The notes beneath the pieces are model-generated. The model saw nothing but the letters and a program-made list of their open reading frames with translations. It was not told the origin of the DNA and searched no databases. The position numbers and the translations under genes are program-made. Shown piece by piece: positions 23,393 to 34,829 of a DNA stretch of 60,000 nt. Source of the DNA: Takakia lepidozioides (taxonomy: Eukaryota; Streptophyta; Takakiopsida; Takakiales; Takakiaceae); assembly GCA_030704615.1 (NCBI GenBank), contig CM060733.1, positions 32,924,001 through 32,984,000 on the forward strand, written 5' to 3'. Every line of letters starts with the position of its first letter. Position 1 is the stretch's first letter.

Positions 23393-24847
23393 AATAGAAG
23401 AGGCCCCGGAGTTTAATGCGCCCGGGCCGGTAAACGTATGTGGCACGCCGCCCACCCGCCCCGCCGCCCCCCGCCCCGCCGCCCCCCCTAGTCTGGCGCC
23501 TCGGATCCGTGCGGTCACCGCGACGACGCCCATGTTGTGGTAGGCCCCACGCAGTCTAGAGTCCCTTTTTCTGTATAAGTAACATTAAATTCAGTCTACT
23601 GCTAATGTAGAAGCACGCAGCCCAGTGGTGCGATCGCTCCTACATGAAAGCAGAGGTTCTTCAAAAATATTCTAAGTCCTGAGTCGATGCCCATCTTCAC
23701 ACATAGTCATACATGTATGGAAATACATGAGAAATACATGTTCATGCATGTGGGGTCTCAGGTTCGGGTACCAATTAGTATATGATGTCAGATAATACTA
23801 GAGTTTTTGTTTGATTTTGCAACTTCAAAAAAGTTCCAAGTTTAAATGCTCATCTTGCATAGTCGTACATGAGAAATAAATGGTCATGCTAGTAGAGATA
23901 TTAAGATTCATACTCATCATCTCATTCATTGTTATATGAACCCACGACCTCATGACTTGTATGCATAGAAATAGAGTTTTAATAATGCATGAAAATACAT
24001 GACAAGTTTGATGCATTGTCATACATATGCCACAAGAAATGTGCATGAATGAGACATGACATCATGTATGTACGACTATGCTAATAGATATGACAATGCA
24101 TTCAAATCATGTATGACTTTGCAACGATTGAAAATAAAAAGAATGATATTAGTATAGATATGAAGATTCATAGTCAAATTGGGCTGCATGCTGCTACGTT
24201 ACAACTAACTCGAATTTAATGTTAGTTATACAGAAAAAGGGACTCTAGACTGCGTGGGGCGATTGCTTCTTCCTGAAAGCTGTGGTTTCAGGGTCGAACT
24301 TCAACAGTTCTGCAACCGAGGCTTTTTGCGCTACTACTTCAAAAAAATTCTAAGTCCTAAGTCGATGCCCATCTTCACGCATAGTCACACATGTATGGAA
24401 ATACATGAGAAATATAGGGTTGTGGGCCCGGTCTTAGGTTGACATACTGTCAAATCTCATGTATTATGGAAATACATGAGAAACATATGGACATGCATGT
24501 TCCCTATAAGCTCCCAATCTTTGTAATTTTGCTACTTCAAAAAAATTGTTAGTCCCTACGAAAGTAGTTACATGGTGACTATACTTGGATGACCATCTTC
24601 GAAAATAGTCATACATGAGAAAATGTATGGTCAGGCATGAATACATGAGCTGTCTTCATGCACAAGTCTTGAATGGTATATATTATAATTATGTATGACA
24701 AGTATATAGGTCTACCACGACATGGGCGTCATCGCGGTGACCGCGTGGATCTAAGGCGCCAGACTAGGGGGGCGCGGTTGCGGGTGGGCGGCGGACCACG
24801 TACACTTATCAGGCCCGGGTGCATTAAACTCCCGGGCCTCTTCTATT
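23393..24847. mobile_element. Non-autonomous DNA element with ~150-bp terminal inverted repeats
   Basis: The left end (23393-23545) and the reverse complement of the right end (24708-24847) share AATAGAAGAGGCCC, GAGTTTAATGC, CCTAGTCTGGCGCCT, GCGGTCACCGCGA and GACGCCCATGT, with indels in the GC-rich middle. A second, inner inverted repeat pairs 23546-23597 with 24211-24261. Between them are direct repeats (about 23660-23745 and 24330-24415) that begin with box A/box B-like sequence. There is no open frame of note. Terminal repeats this long recall Mutator-like elements, but no 9-bp target duplication could be confirmed. Hypothetical frames inside are short. Confidence 0.8.
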
Positions 24848-25628
24848 ACTTGCCCCCACTATGCTCTACAATCCACTCCCAGATCCAAAGATTCAATTCC
24901 AAAATACCCCATTTTGAACGAATCGGATGCAACGACACCTGTGCAATTGGCAACATTCTCGCTTACAGATGTGCAGTTGAATAAGAATGCAAGAGGTTCG
25001 AAGAATTTTAATGACTCAAGACAATGCATGATGCCGTTCAAAGCGAATCCTCACTAAAGTGCACATTGCCCAAGCAAGCAACCAGAATATTTTAACATCG
25101 TAGCTTGAAGATTACACTAGCTGGGTTTTATGTTGAAAATCCGCTCGTGTATTTTGCAGAAGGTCTGTAGAATTCCAAGGATGGGAAAATGTACATGAAG
25201 GGTTGTCGACCAGTAGATGCCAATTGGACGTTGTTGCTCCAGGACACTGTAGATTCCTTAGATGATGGGCTTGACTGTTCCCTTGAAATTGTTCCGGAGT
25301 ACCTCTCAATAGTACCTAATGTTGACAGAGTTTATAAATCTATGCACATCTACAATCAAGATTCCAAAGCCAGAGATCTACACTCTGTGTAGCCAGACAT
25401 GAAAGAGAGAAATAATAAGTAAGAGACAAACAAGACGATAGTTCTTGATGCTTGAAAAAACAAGATACATGATAGTCACGCTTCACGTCTATCTGTATTC
25501 TCTCCAGCAACGAATAGTCAACAAACAATTTGACCATCTGTCTCAAACTACTCATGATGAAGGTGTGTGGATGTAAATCATTGTAATCCTACACTCCCAC
25601 TTAGACACATAAGTTTTATGCATGAGCC
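24848..25628. other. Region between the TIR element and the copia remnant
   Basis: No supported gene. Short frames at 24859-25041 (-) and 25189-25392 (+) have no recognisable motif. The part nearest 25600 may be the 3' non-coding end or LTR of the copia element on the minus strand; I could not find a matching second LTR. Confidence 0.4.
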
Positions 25629-27500
25629 TTAGGGTACTGGCACTATGCCTGCCATGCTCCTAAATCTGATAAACTTATTAGCTGGTAGAGCCTTAGTAAA
25701 CATGTCTGCAAGCTGATCCTGTGTAGGAACATAAGCTATGTCTACCTCCCCTACAACCTGCTTGTCTCGCACATAGTGATACTGGATATCTATGTGCTTT
25801 GTACGTTTGTGAAATTCAGGATTTCTCATCAAACGAATAGCACTCTGATTATCTGCATAAATCAGTTGTTCCCTTCTGCTCATACCCTATGTCCTTCAAC
25901 AACCGTCGAACCCAAACAACCTCTTTCGTTGATGTACATGCAGCCACGTATTCAAACTCGGTTGTAGAGGTTGATGTGCATTTCTGGAGTTGGTTGCTCA
26001 ATGCGAGTGGACCTTTCGTTCATCAAGAAAATGAATCTTGTCCTAGACCTATAATTCTCCAGATCTTCCCCATAGTACGCATCGTAATAACCCGTCAAGG
26101 TATTCTCAGCTTGTCAACTGCTCCCACTGAAACAAATCCCATAGTTTAATGTGCCATTTAGATATTTAAATATCCGTTTCACGGCATTCTAATGAGCTGT
26201 TCATGGACAATGCGAATATTTTGCTACACAATTGACCTCGTAGGCAATGTCAGGTCATGTGCCCAACATGGCAAACATGAGTGAGCCAACTGCCTCCCTG
26301 GAGGGTAGGTACTCACTATTCTCTCCTTCGTTATCTTCATATTGTTCAGCCATATGCAAGCTGCTTAACCTTGCATTAGGATCAGCTGGAACAATCGGAG
26401 GACTTGCGTCATCAAATCCAAAATGTTTGATGATGCAATATACCTCTTCTGATCTAGGTAAATCGTTCTCTTCTCCCTGTCCTTTCACAATTCTCTTCAC
26501 ACTGGCATGCGGTAGGTCTCACTCTCTCGTCCCGGGCACATGAACAGTTCGATGCATCCTAAGCGGCGGCTGGATGTGGTGGGCCCCGCCAGCAGCTGCA
26601 GCTTGGGCGGTCCCTGCTTCCAAGGGGGCAGCCTCGCAATCCCACGTAACAATCGACTTCTCCTGCTTTCACGTCAAAACGCAGATTCAAGTATTCGATG
26701 ATCTCATCCAAGTTTGATTGATCACGGCTGCAAACAATTCCATCATCTATGAAAATTGCTGCAATAGCCTCTGATGCACCATCACTATAATACACACAGC
26801 AATCAACTTGGCTAGGCTTTAGATCATAGTTCACAAGAAAGTGATTGAATTTCTCATTCCATGCCTGGGATGCTTGTTTAAGCCCAAATTCTTCTTCAGA
26901 ACGCAGACTTCAACTTCATGTCCTCCTTCCATGTAACCTTCTGGTTGCATCATATACAGCTCTTCATCCAAATCTCAAGAAAGTTGTTTTCACGTCAAAC
27001 TAGACTATGTTCATGTCTTTGGTTGTAGCTATGCTCAAGATTGTCCTGATTGAACTGTGAATATCCTTGATTGTGTCATCCGATTTTTGTTTGACCTTGA
27101 ACACCCATTTGCACTTTATGGCTGCTCTCCCCTGTGGCAATTTGCCTAGAACCCATATTCTGTTCTGTAGCAATGATCAATACTCTTCATACATGGATGC
27201 TCTCCAACTCTCCGAATGTTCAGACTTAATGGCTTCCTATCAGCTCATCGGCCAGACTCAGTTTTTGCTAAACATGTATGAAATGGTTTCTGCTTCCTTC
27301 CTTCGTTTGACACGTCTAACACATATTCACTCAAGTCTACTCGGTGGTCTCCTTTCCCTGTGTGGATTAACTCATAGTGGTTGGACTGACTGGTCTCTCC
27401 CACTTCTCGATGCTTCTCCCACTCTTGCAAATAGACAGATGTTGGCGTGTGGAGAGAGTGGCTGCTCTGCTGGCTCTTATGTGGATGGTCTCAGATCCTA
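25629..27500 (-). mobile_element. Decayed Ty1/copia polyprotein (RT and RNase H)
   Basis: On the minus strand, from high to low coordinates, the expected order of copia motifs appears in several frames with stops: Cys-Lys-Trp-Val-Phe-Lys-Val-Lys (about 27100), Phe-Asp-Val-Lys-Thr (about 27000), Gly-Leu-Lys-Gln-Ala (about 26880), the RT active site Ile-Asp-Asp (about 26750), Glu-Tyr-Val-Ala-Ala ... Lys-Glu-Val-Val-Trp (about 25940) and the RNase H stretch ADNQSAIRLMRNPEFHKRTK (25860-25800). The last 84 codons to 25629 are intact. Integrase and gag are not recognised, and no LTR pair was found. A GC-rich block at about 26535-26650 does not fit the element and looks like a later insertion. It is inactive. 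Confidence 0.88.
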
Positions 27501-28699
27501 GCATGGGCCTTGATGGAAGGCAACCTGTGGCCTCTGCCACTCCTGTCCCTGCTTCACAATTTGTTTCGAAAATCGGATACCAACTGAGGATGAATTCAGG
27601 CCACTAGTGACGTTGGCCACTCTTGGTAAGCAACAACTCAATATATATCACCCACTTGAGCTTGCCCTCCAAACAACACGATTGGTGTAGATGAACTTTC
27701 TTCTTATCTTTGGCGGTAAAGTAGTGACCAATGCACTTCTTCCTTCTACTTAACAATATTTGTAGATGGGACCTAAAGTGTTGAAGATGGCTGCTAATGA
27801 ATACAAGCAGCTATCGAGGATATGCATTTTAACAAGAGATGAAACGACACATTTGCTAACCGTTGAGGCATTGGATGAAGCCGTCGAGGTTTTTGAGCAT
27901 TATGTTGAGGCATTGGAAGTGTTCCCCGATTTGCGCTCAGTTCTTCCGGAGCAAAATATTATGATCGATTCATACAAAACCGTGAACTTACCTTCTCAAT
28001 TCATTTCGACTATTACTTGTCATTTGTCTCTACCGTATTGAGAGCTCTTACTTGAAGACTTGGTATTTGAGGTGGTCTCTAGAATACCTATCCAAACGAA
28101 GATGAAAGTCACATAACATTTTATAGGAAATGGAGAAAACTCCCTTTGAAGACACTGTCGATTCAAGTTAAGGGCGCCGTCTTGGAGTCAAATGTACTGA
28201 GAGATCAAAGACATCAAATCTTGGAGCGTATAGTCCAAGAACTAACACATGGCAGACGTTATCGTTGGTCTTTTTACCCTGCAATGATCGAAGAATCTAT
28301 CGGTTGAGTGCCCTTGCCCATGCAGGCAGAAGCAATGAAAGCTGCATGCGATGTCACGCAATTTGTGTAAATCCTCAACCTCAATTTTCATTGTGTATAT
28401 GTTTGTGTAACGTTGAGGAATGAGTAAACCCGTTGAATCAAGTTAAACTTAAAATATCTACATTCATTACACATTGGTCGACCTTCAATCAAAACTGATG
28501 TAGATTGAGTCATGATCCTACAAATATAAAAGAAAATCAGAATATTGAAATTTTAAAAATGATATTACTAGTCAATGGAATCTTTTTTAGCCCATAAATG
28601 AAAAGCAATGAACATTGCCACTGACCAACTCAAAAGTGTTAGAAATAACGTATAACTAAATAATTACATCCTCAAACACAACTACTATAGGAACATCTA

Positions 28700-29068
28700 T
28701 ATTCTTGAGCTCAACCATTATGTTGTCATGTGGTAGTAGTTGTTGGAAGAGTTTTTGTGATGGTCATTATCTACTAAAAAGACCAATCACAACTATAAGT
28801 TGTAATAGTCAAATTATAATATTATCAAAAGTGTTACGCATAATTATTAAATATGTATCTTCGCTAGCGGAAGGCAATAACCCTTCGGGGTGAAGAGACA
28901 CAATTTACGCTTCCTTCGGGAGGCGTCAAATATTACTATTAAATATTATTATCGTATCTTCTCGAACCCAACTATGATGTTGTCACATGGTGGTATTCGT
29001 TGGAAGAGCTTTTGTAATGGTTGTTATCTAAAATGACAATCACAACTAGTATAAGTTGTTATAAGGGG
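28700..29068. repeat. Diverged ~110-bp direct duplication, 258-bp spacing
   Basis: Copy 1 is about 28700-28811 and copy 2 about 28958-29068. They share TATGTTGTCA, TGGTAGT/TGGTATT, GTTGGAAGAG, TTTTGT(G/A)ATGG, GTTATCTA, CAATCACAACTA and TATAAGTTGT. There is no coding potential. Confidence 0.75.
28880..28926. other. Pair of TTCG-tetraloop hairpins
   Basis: ACCC-TTCG-GGGT at 28880-28891 and ACGCTTCC-TTCG-GGAGGCGT at 28907-28926. The second has an 8-bp stem with one T-G pair. If transcribed, both would form very stable UUCG hairpins. They are GC-rich islands in AT-rich DNA. Confidence 0.6.
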
Positions 29069-30140
29069 CAACTACATCCACTTCAAATAAGTTCGTGGTC
29101 AAAAAATAATGAAACTAATATATAGCTTGGTAGTCCAGCCCACACAAGCCAAATATATCAAATATATAACATTGAACAACATCTCACATGTGTGGAAGAC
29201 TATTAATACACAAGACAAACAAGATTAACATGTAGGATTTTATGACAAATGGTTGTTCAATGGCCTCAATATTGAAGCGTTATTCTAGATGCATATGTTA
29301 CTGCCACCGGTGTCAAACATCAATTCTATATTATTTACTAGGGTTAAGTTCCATAGATAATACTATAAGGGGATGGGAAAAACAAATAGATTATGCTTAT
29401 CATAGCAAATTTGCAAGGTCGATCTGTTGTATGTCATGATTTTGGCTTTGCAAATTGTCATAATTTTTTTCCATCTACCCAATCTGTCTCATATAGGTGC
29501 TATTGGAAATCCCTAGTTGGGAACTACGTTTTAGCTATTTACAATTGTTTAATCGGAAAGATTCGTCTTTAAGGAAACGATACATTTCAAAGTAGGACTA
29601 TTGGCGGGATATAGATGTTTAATTTGCACTAAGATCCTAGTCAACCTAAGAACCATTAAACATGGATTTTCTTAAACTTATTTTTTTCTCTGAAGACCCA
29701 ACAATTTGTCGAGTCACAATGAGGGTACCACATATGTTTATATTTGTGAGGCTTATGTTAGGGCTTGTACAATAGTGCGTTTGAGTTTACTACTATGGTC
29801 TGACAATTTTGTTCTTTCAGTTGATATATTGCCCCATTTAATGAAGGAGGAAAAACACCATGAGTTCTTACCAAGACTCAACAACATAATAAGAACTAAT
29901 AAATAAATAAAATAAATAAGAACTTGTACATTCATTTATACTAGCTTTGGACAAATATACAATGCAAATTTTTTCCACTAGGAAGCAACTAACGAGTAGC
30001 ACTTGCATTAGCCATATGACACTGGAGCATCGAACAAATTTTAATAGAACATTGAATGATCATCATAGTCAATTAATATGGGTTTTTTTTGCAAATGGGT
30101 TCTAAACTAAATGGCTAATACAAAAATCTATTAGGTCCCC

Positions 30141-30935
30141 TTAACCCTTAAGTTCCCAAGCCCTTTTTTGACATTTTACCAATTTTGGGTACCCAGCTGC
30201 AGTAAATTGCCCCTAGAAACCTACCAAAAATCATCCAGAGATTCCAACCTTATAGCAATGGGCCCAGCTCATTTATGCATGACATACCAAAAAATGAGCC
30301 AAGTCCACCGTGGAAATTGTGAGATTATAACGTTGGCCCGGACCTCAAATATCAGGTCCCAAAGAAAAAGTGAGAAAAAAATTGGTTTGACCAAATCAAA
30401 ACTTAGCTTTATCCAATTTGCTTGCCCCAAGACCCACCATTTCCAAATCAATAGTGGAGTGGCTATGACCCCACTAAATTGCAGGTCCAACAGATTTTTT
30501 CACCTACGGTTGCTATTCATGCAATTACATGGGGGTTGAAATCTCAAAATTGATAAGAGAAAATGTGCCTCCAAATGAAGTACTTTTTTTCTACAAAATT
30601 TTTAAAAGCCAATGGTGTATGTGTTTTTTCCCAAATTACTAATTTTCTGCCAAAAATGGCCTTTGGAATGCAATCTGTTTTGGGCTTGTTTACCTGCCAC
30701 GTCAGCGGTCAACAAGCCATTTTCAGGCCCCAAAACGTAAATGAGAGATCTAAGATATTTTTGTAGGTCGTAGCTTTTGTTTGTTTTTTAATTTTGTTTT
30801 TTGCATCATACTCGAGACAAATCCCTTGTCATTAAAGCTTTAGGAGTGGGCCCCATCAGATTAGGTCTGCAAAAATTAGGTCGAACTGCAAATTCGAAGT
30901 GACCCGATTCAGGTCGTTGGGAACTTAAGGGTTAA
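30141..30935. mobile_element. 787-bp non-autonomous element with TTAA target sites (piggyBac-like)
   Basis: The left end reads TTAA then CCCTTAAGTTCCCAA (30141-30159). The right end is its exact reverse complement, TTGGGAACTTAAGGG then TTAA (30917-30935). A perfect 15-bp inverted repeat that starts with CCC and is flanked by TTAA on both sides is the arrangement of piggyBac-superfamily elements. Inside there is no transposase; frames are short. It ends 37 bp before the last codon of the F-box-like gene on the other strand. Superfamily assignment is by structure only. Confidence 0.75.
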
Positions 30936-30972
30936 TGACCATGATGCCTTCAAAAGAAAATTCTCATAGTTT

Positions 30973-33168
30973 TTAATATGGCTCTTTTCGAGTAACTTGC
31001 GCATGCACGGCGGGCTCATAGAGCCAATTGCCAAGGAACCGAACGTCGACTTCAAATTTTGGGGAGACAATGTAGTTCCATTGTCTGCTCTTCACATTTA
31101 AGAAGAAAACTGAACAAGCATCTGGAGGAGCGATCCAAATATTGCCTATGCCTGTAATGCAATTTAACTCTAGAGGTTGGTCATAAGGGAATTGCCTTCT
31201 AGGGTAGTGCAATTGGTAGTATCGGTCAGCCAAAGGGGGTCCAAACTTTTTGAATATTTTCGTAATTGGAGCATCTGGTCTACCAATAGGTATAAGCTTG
31301 TAAACTTGTATGGTTGGTTTTGCCAATTTGATACGTCGAGCTATTCCGTAAAGTCCATTGTTGCACTCTACAATGGTTGGGGGGTCTTTTGATGGTCCTT
31401 TAATCCACTCATGAATAGTCCACTCAAATGTGGTGAGGTTGTATGCTATAACTATTCGAGCAAAAGCATGTGTTTCGGGTTTTGTTGCCATGGTCTCTCC
31501 TAATGTGTAGATGGTGTTTGTACCATCCATTTCATTTCTTGTCATGGGAAGGGATTTTTCGTACCTTAGTATTGGTGGACGAAATGTATCTTTAAGTACT
31601 TTGAGATGTCGAACCCATTCATTATTAAATGAGTTGTAAATTGACACACCTAGTTGCCACTTTGTTGATAGTTGGGATTCTTCCAAATGCCAACCCATAA
31701 GGTATATTGTGTATTCATTGGACATAGGAGTGACAACCATGCGAGCAGCCAAATGCATGAGATGAATAGGCAAAGATGGCAAACACTTATGTTCTCTAGT
31801 TATGGGGTTACATACAACAAAAATGGGTTGAGGCGGGTGAGTGTCACACTTCCAATGTCGTCCTTGCATATACTTTGGATTATCTTTGTTTGTTCGGGGT
31901 ATTCGGTTGCTATACAACATTAAGAGTCCACCTTCACCCCCGAGCATGCCACACACATGTTTGGGTAGATAATCGAATGAGGGCATTTTCACCCACTTTT
32001 TGTTGCCTTGGTGATATGCCAAAAGCGACATATCTTCAATGGAAAACATTGTAGGACAATATTCTTTGTTGTGTGTAAGAAGATCGTCAAGTCTAGGACT
32101 TCTATACGCGAATTTCAAGTTTTCACGAAATTTTCTGCAAGGATAACCCAATGCAAATAATCGTGCAACAGGTAGTTTCCATAGAATTAGATCCCGTAGT
32201 TTCTTTCTATCATGGGGGTTTGGGAAATGTGAGGTTTCCCACCATTCTTTAAGGACATTCAATGATAATTCATCCTGAGCACAACCACGTGGCAGATGGA
32301 GCCTCTGTTGGTCAGTTCTATTGATCCGCGCTCCTATGGGAGCTGCATCACATTCTTCATTGGCCTGATCTAGTTTGACCTTAAAAGAAGTCATTCCCCA
32401 TGGTCCATCAACTCCTTCGTTTGAAAGTGTTGTAGGAACATCTAGCTGAAATTGTACATTGACCTCTACAGGGACATTTTGTACATCTGGACGCTCGCGG
32501 TGAAATGACTCGGTGTTATCCCCATAGAATATTTGAAGATCTACATGTGAATATTCATAGTCATCTGTGTCCATATCGTCAAAGTCATCATCTGCAAGAG
32601 GTTCTCGTATTTTTCCACGTAACAATCCCGGGGGTGCAGAAGTAGACTCAACCCTAGGTAACTTAGGGAGAGGTCCGCTTCTTTCCTGTCTAGGAATTCC
32701 TTCCATTCCAATGTTTGTATGGTCATCCGCCCGTCTACGGCTTCTTTGTTGTCTAGGAACGCCATCCTGACCCATAGTTATTACTAAACGTCTAGGAATG
32801 TTACTTAGACCTTCCTTTGCTGGTCGTTCGCCCATTGGTCGTCTACGTCCATCTAGGCCTACAATTGTCCTTGCCTCCGTGGGTCGCCGTGGAGTGCCAT
32901 CTAAGCTTATAGTCGTCCTTGCCACCAACAAGTGCACCTTCACAAGTTTTCTTGGACCTTCCTCCTCACATGGGAGTAGAATCACAGTCACTTTTGGAGG
33001 TCCAATATCTAGTTTATCACCTGGCACAGACAATGTCAAATGCACTGCTGGAAAATCGTTTGTTGCTTTAATTGCTCCGTCGTCAAGCTGAGTAGCACGT
33101 TGGTAAGGATGTTGGCGTGCTCTATGGCTCCGACGTAATGCCATTGTGATGGATTGTGTCTTTGTCAA
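30973..33168 (-). CDS. F-box/kelch-like protein with long N-terminal extension, intronless
   Basis: A single uninterrupted frame of 731 codons in the middle of transposon debris. Residues about 325-360 (LILWKLPVARLFALGYPCRKF) match the latter part of a plant F-box. After it comes the pattern of plant F-box/kelch C-termini: AYHQGNKKW, GGEGGLLMLYS, VVCNPITREHKCLPSLP, an SIYNSFNNEW strand, AYNLTTFEWTIHEW and ECNNGLYG. Such proteins select substrates for SCF ubiquitin ligases. The first 300 residues are unusual: about residues 86-165 hold four imperfect repeats of the type Thr-Ile-x-Leu/Met-x-Gly-x-Pro-Arg, followed by an acidic stretch (190-210). The SKP1-binding front of the F-box is weak, so SCF membership is uncertain. 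The start at 33168 is the first ATG; a later Met is possible. Confidence 0.75.
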   Translation of the reverse strand: MTKTQSITMALRRSHRARQHPYQRATQLDDGAIKATNDFPAVHLTLSVPGDKLDIGPPKVTVILLPCEEEGPRKLVKVHLLVARTTISLDGTPRRPTEARTIVGLDGRRRPMGERPAKEGLSNIPRRLVITMGQDGVPRQQRSRRRADDHTNIGMEGIPRQERSGPLPKLPRVESTSAPPGLLRGKIREPLADDDFDDMDTDDYEYSHVDLQIFYGDNTESFHRERPDVQNVPVEVNVQFQLDVPTTLSNEGVDGPWGMTSFKVKLDQANEECDAAPIGARINRTDQQRLHLPRGCAQDELSLNVLKEWWETSHFPNPHDRKKLRDLILWKLPVARLFALGYPCRKFRENLKFAYRSPRLDDLLTHNKEYCPTMFSIEDMSLLAYHQGNKKWVKMPSFDYLPKHVCGMLGGEGGLLMLYSNRIPRTNKDNPKYMQGRHWKCDTHPPQPIFVVCNPITREHKCLPSLPIHLMHLAARMVVTPMSNEYTIYLMGWHLEESQLSTKWQLGVSIYNSFNNEWVRHLKVLKDTFRPPILRYEKSLPMTRNEMDGTNTIYTLGETMATKPETHAFARIVIAYNLTTFEWTIHEWIKGPSKDPPTIVECNNGLYGIARRIKLAKPTIQVYKLIPIGRPDAPITKIFKKFGPPLADRYYQLHYPRRQFPYDQPLELNCITGIGNIWIAPPDACSVFFLNVKSRQWNYIVSPKFEVDVRFLGNWLYEPAVHAQVTRKEPY

Positions 33169-34829
33169 AGCAATTTTGGCATGAAGTAGGGTGATAGAGC
33201 CTACATTAGTCCACTAAAACACCAACGTACACTGTGACAATTCCATGACTATGAAATGCAACGTATTCCTTGTGTATATGAGTTGTAGATCTCTCTCAAT
33301 GCTCTCACCATCTATGTTATGAGATACCGTTGCCTAGATTAAAACCCGCCCTCCCTACTTACCATGACCAAAAAAAAGAAGAAAAAAGAAGAAAAGGAAA
33401 ATATAGGTTCCAAATAGGGAAAAATTCTTTCACCAAGAAAAGATCAAGAAGAGGAAGGAAGTGCAAATATGTAGAAATGGAGGAGGAAAATAGAGGAAAG
33501 AGGAAAAAAACCATTGTGGTTGAAGAGACACCAGTGGAGATAGTGAAAAGACACAAACAAATGAAAAGGTGTGAAATTGGAAGTTTGTTTGACAAATATT
33601 CATCCCCGATATAGTTTGCCTTCAAGTCTATAAACATTGTTGAAATCTTCATTCCAAATACTTTCAAAACAATCTTTTGGCCTATCGTTTCTAATGCCAA
33701 CATGACATGTACATAATCGCTCGAAAGTAGGGCAATGAGTCTTCCACTATTTGCCATTGATTTCAATTAACCTACAGTTACAAAAAATAATTTGATCCAC
33801 CACACGTCAAGATAGTAGCGCAATGTTATGTTTAACTAATTTGCTTTAAAAGAAGATCAATTATAAAAGACAGTTTTTCTTTAGCTATGTTCTTCAATTG
33901 CTTTCGGCCCCTTGCGTTGTCATCATAATAAAGCTACTATACAAATTGGTAGACTTACCATTTGCTCAATGCCTCAAAAGAAAATGATAATAATATGATG
34001 CTTTCAAAGATCATTATTTATATTAATATTAGATGTATTCTTCCATGCAAGTTTTTAATCTTTTCATTCAACTATCGTTAAACTTGTATATATGGAGATA
34101 AGGTGTGTTATATAATATCAAATATCACCTTAAAAAAGATGTCAAAATTGTTGTTTATACTTGTACTATATACTCGACAAATGATTAAAAACACCAATAG
34201 AGGATCATGATTCCATATAAGCAAAATTGTTTCATTTGGATAAATCATGCTCAAAAGTGTTGTAATGATATACCGGATCAAATGAAAAACAATGGCATTT
34301 GAATTAATTATCACCTAAAAATAAGAGAAAATAAAATAAATTCACAATATTTTATAAAAACTTTCTATAACATCTGTAAGAACATTTAGAAATGCAATTG
34401 ATATTGGAAATCATTATAATAACAAAGGACATTTCTGAGTTTGTTTTAAATTTGGGCTCGTGTATTTTGGGAAGATTCACCTGCAGAATTGGAGGTGAGA
34501 GGAGCTAGACCTCCCCAAAAAATGCAGCTGCAAAATGATGGCATGGTGCAGGAAATTGATTTGTCAAGTTATAACTAGCTACCAAACATATTGAATTATA
34601 AAATGTTAATATCTTTGGGTTGGTTTGAAGAATGTGTTGATAAATTATACAAATGCATTCAATTACCTCCCAAACAAGACTTCTTCTAAGGTTCATAATT
34701 TGTAAATGAGATCCTTGAAAGATTAGTTTCAAAAAGTGTATGTACTGTGTGCCTCCTTGAAACATGAAATACATATTGAGGGTTATCCTTATAAGTCGCC
34801 GGCTCATTCTTCAACAGGCACGCGGTCAG
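33169..34829. other. AT-rich intergenic region
   Basis: Upstream of the F-box-like gene, with A- and T-rich low-complexity stretches. A Lys-rich plus frame (33330-33614) and a hydrophobic minus frame (33359-33766) overlap each other over the same purine/pyrimidine-rich DNA, and neither has a motif. The minus frame could in principle belong to the 5' side of the F-box-like gene, but no splice link was found. Confidence 0.5.

Larger units (their letters stand above)
27501..30140. other. AT-rich region with no supported gene
   Basis: A plus-strand frame at 27766-28041 is acidic and repetitive (Val-Glu-Ala-Leu-Asp-Glu-type units) with no known family and no flanking gene structure. A related-looking stretch continues to about 28310. 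Further on are a diverged tandem duplication (28700-29068), two TTCG-loop hairpins between its copies, and long AT-rich DNA. Remaining short frames look like chance. Confidence 0.5.

Noticed and set aside
23393-23400. Target-site duplication of 9 bp at the TIR element, as for Mutator elements
   Set aside because: The bases just outside the two ends do not match over 9 bp, so the superfamily was left open.
27766-28041. 91-codon acidic plus-strand frame
   Set aside because: No family resemblance, no neighbouring exon, and it lies in decayed AT-rich DNA; described only in the region entry.
33330-33766. Lys-rich plus frame and hydrophobic minus frame
   Set aside because: Both come from the same purine-rich low-complexity DNA and neither has a motif or splice link.
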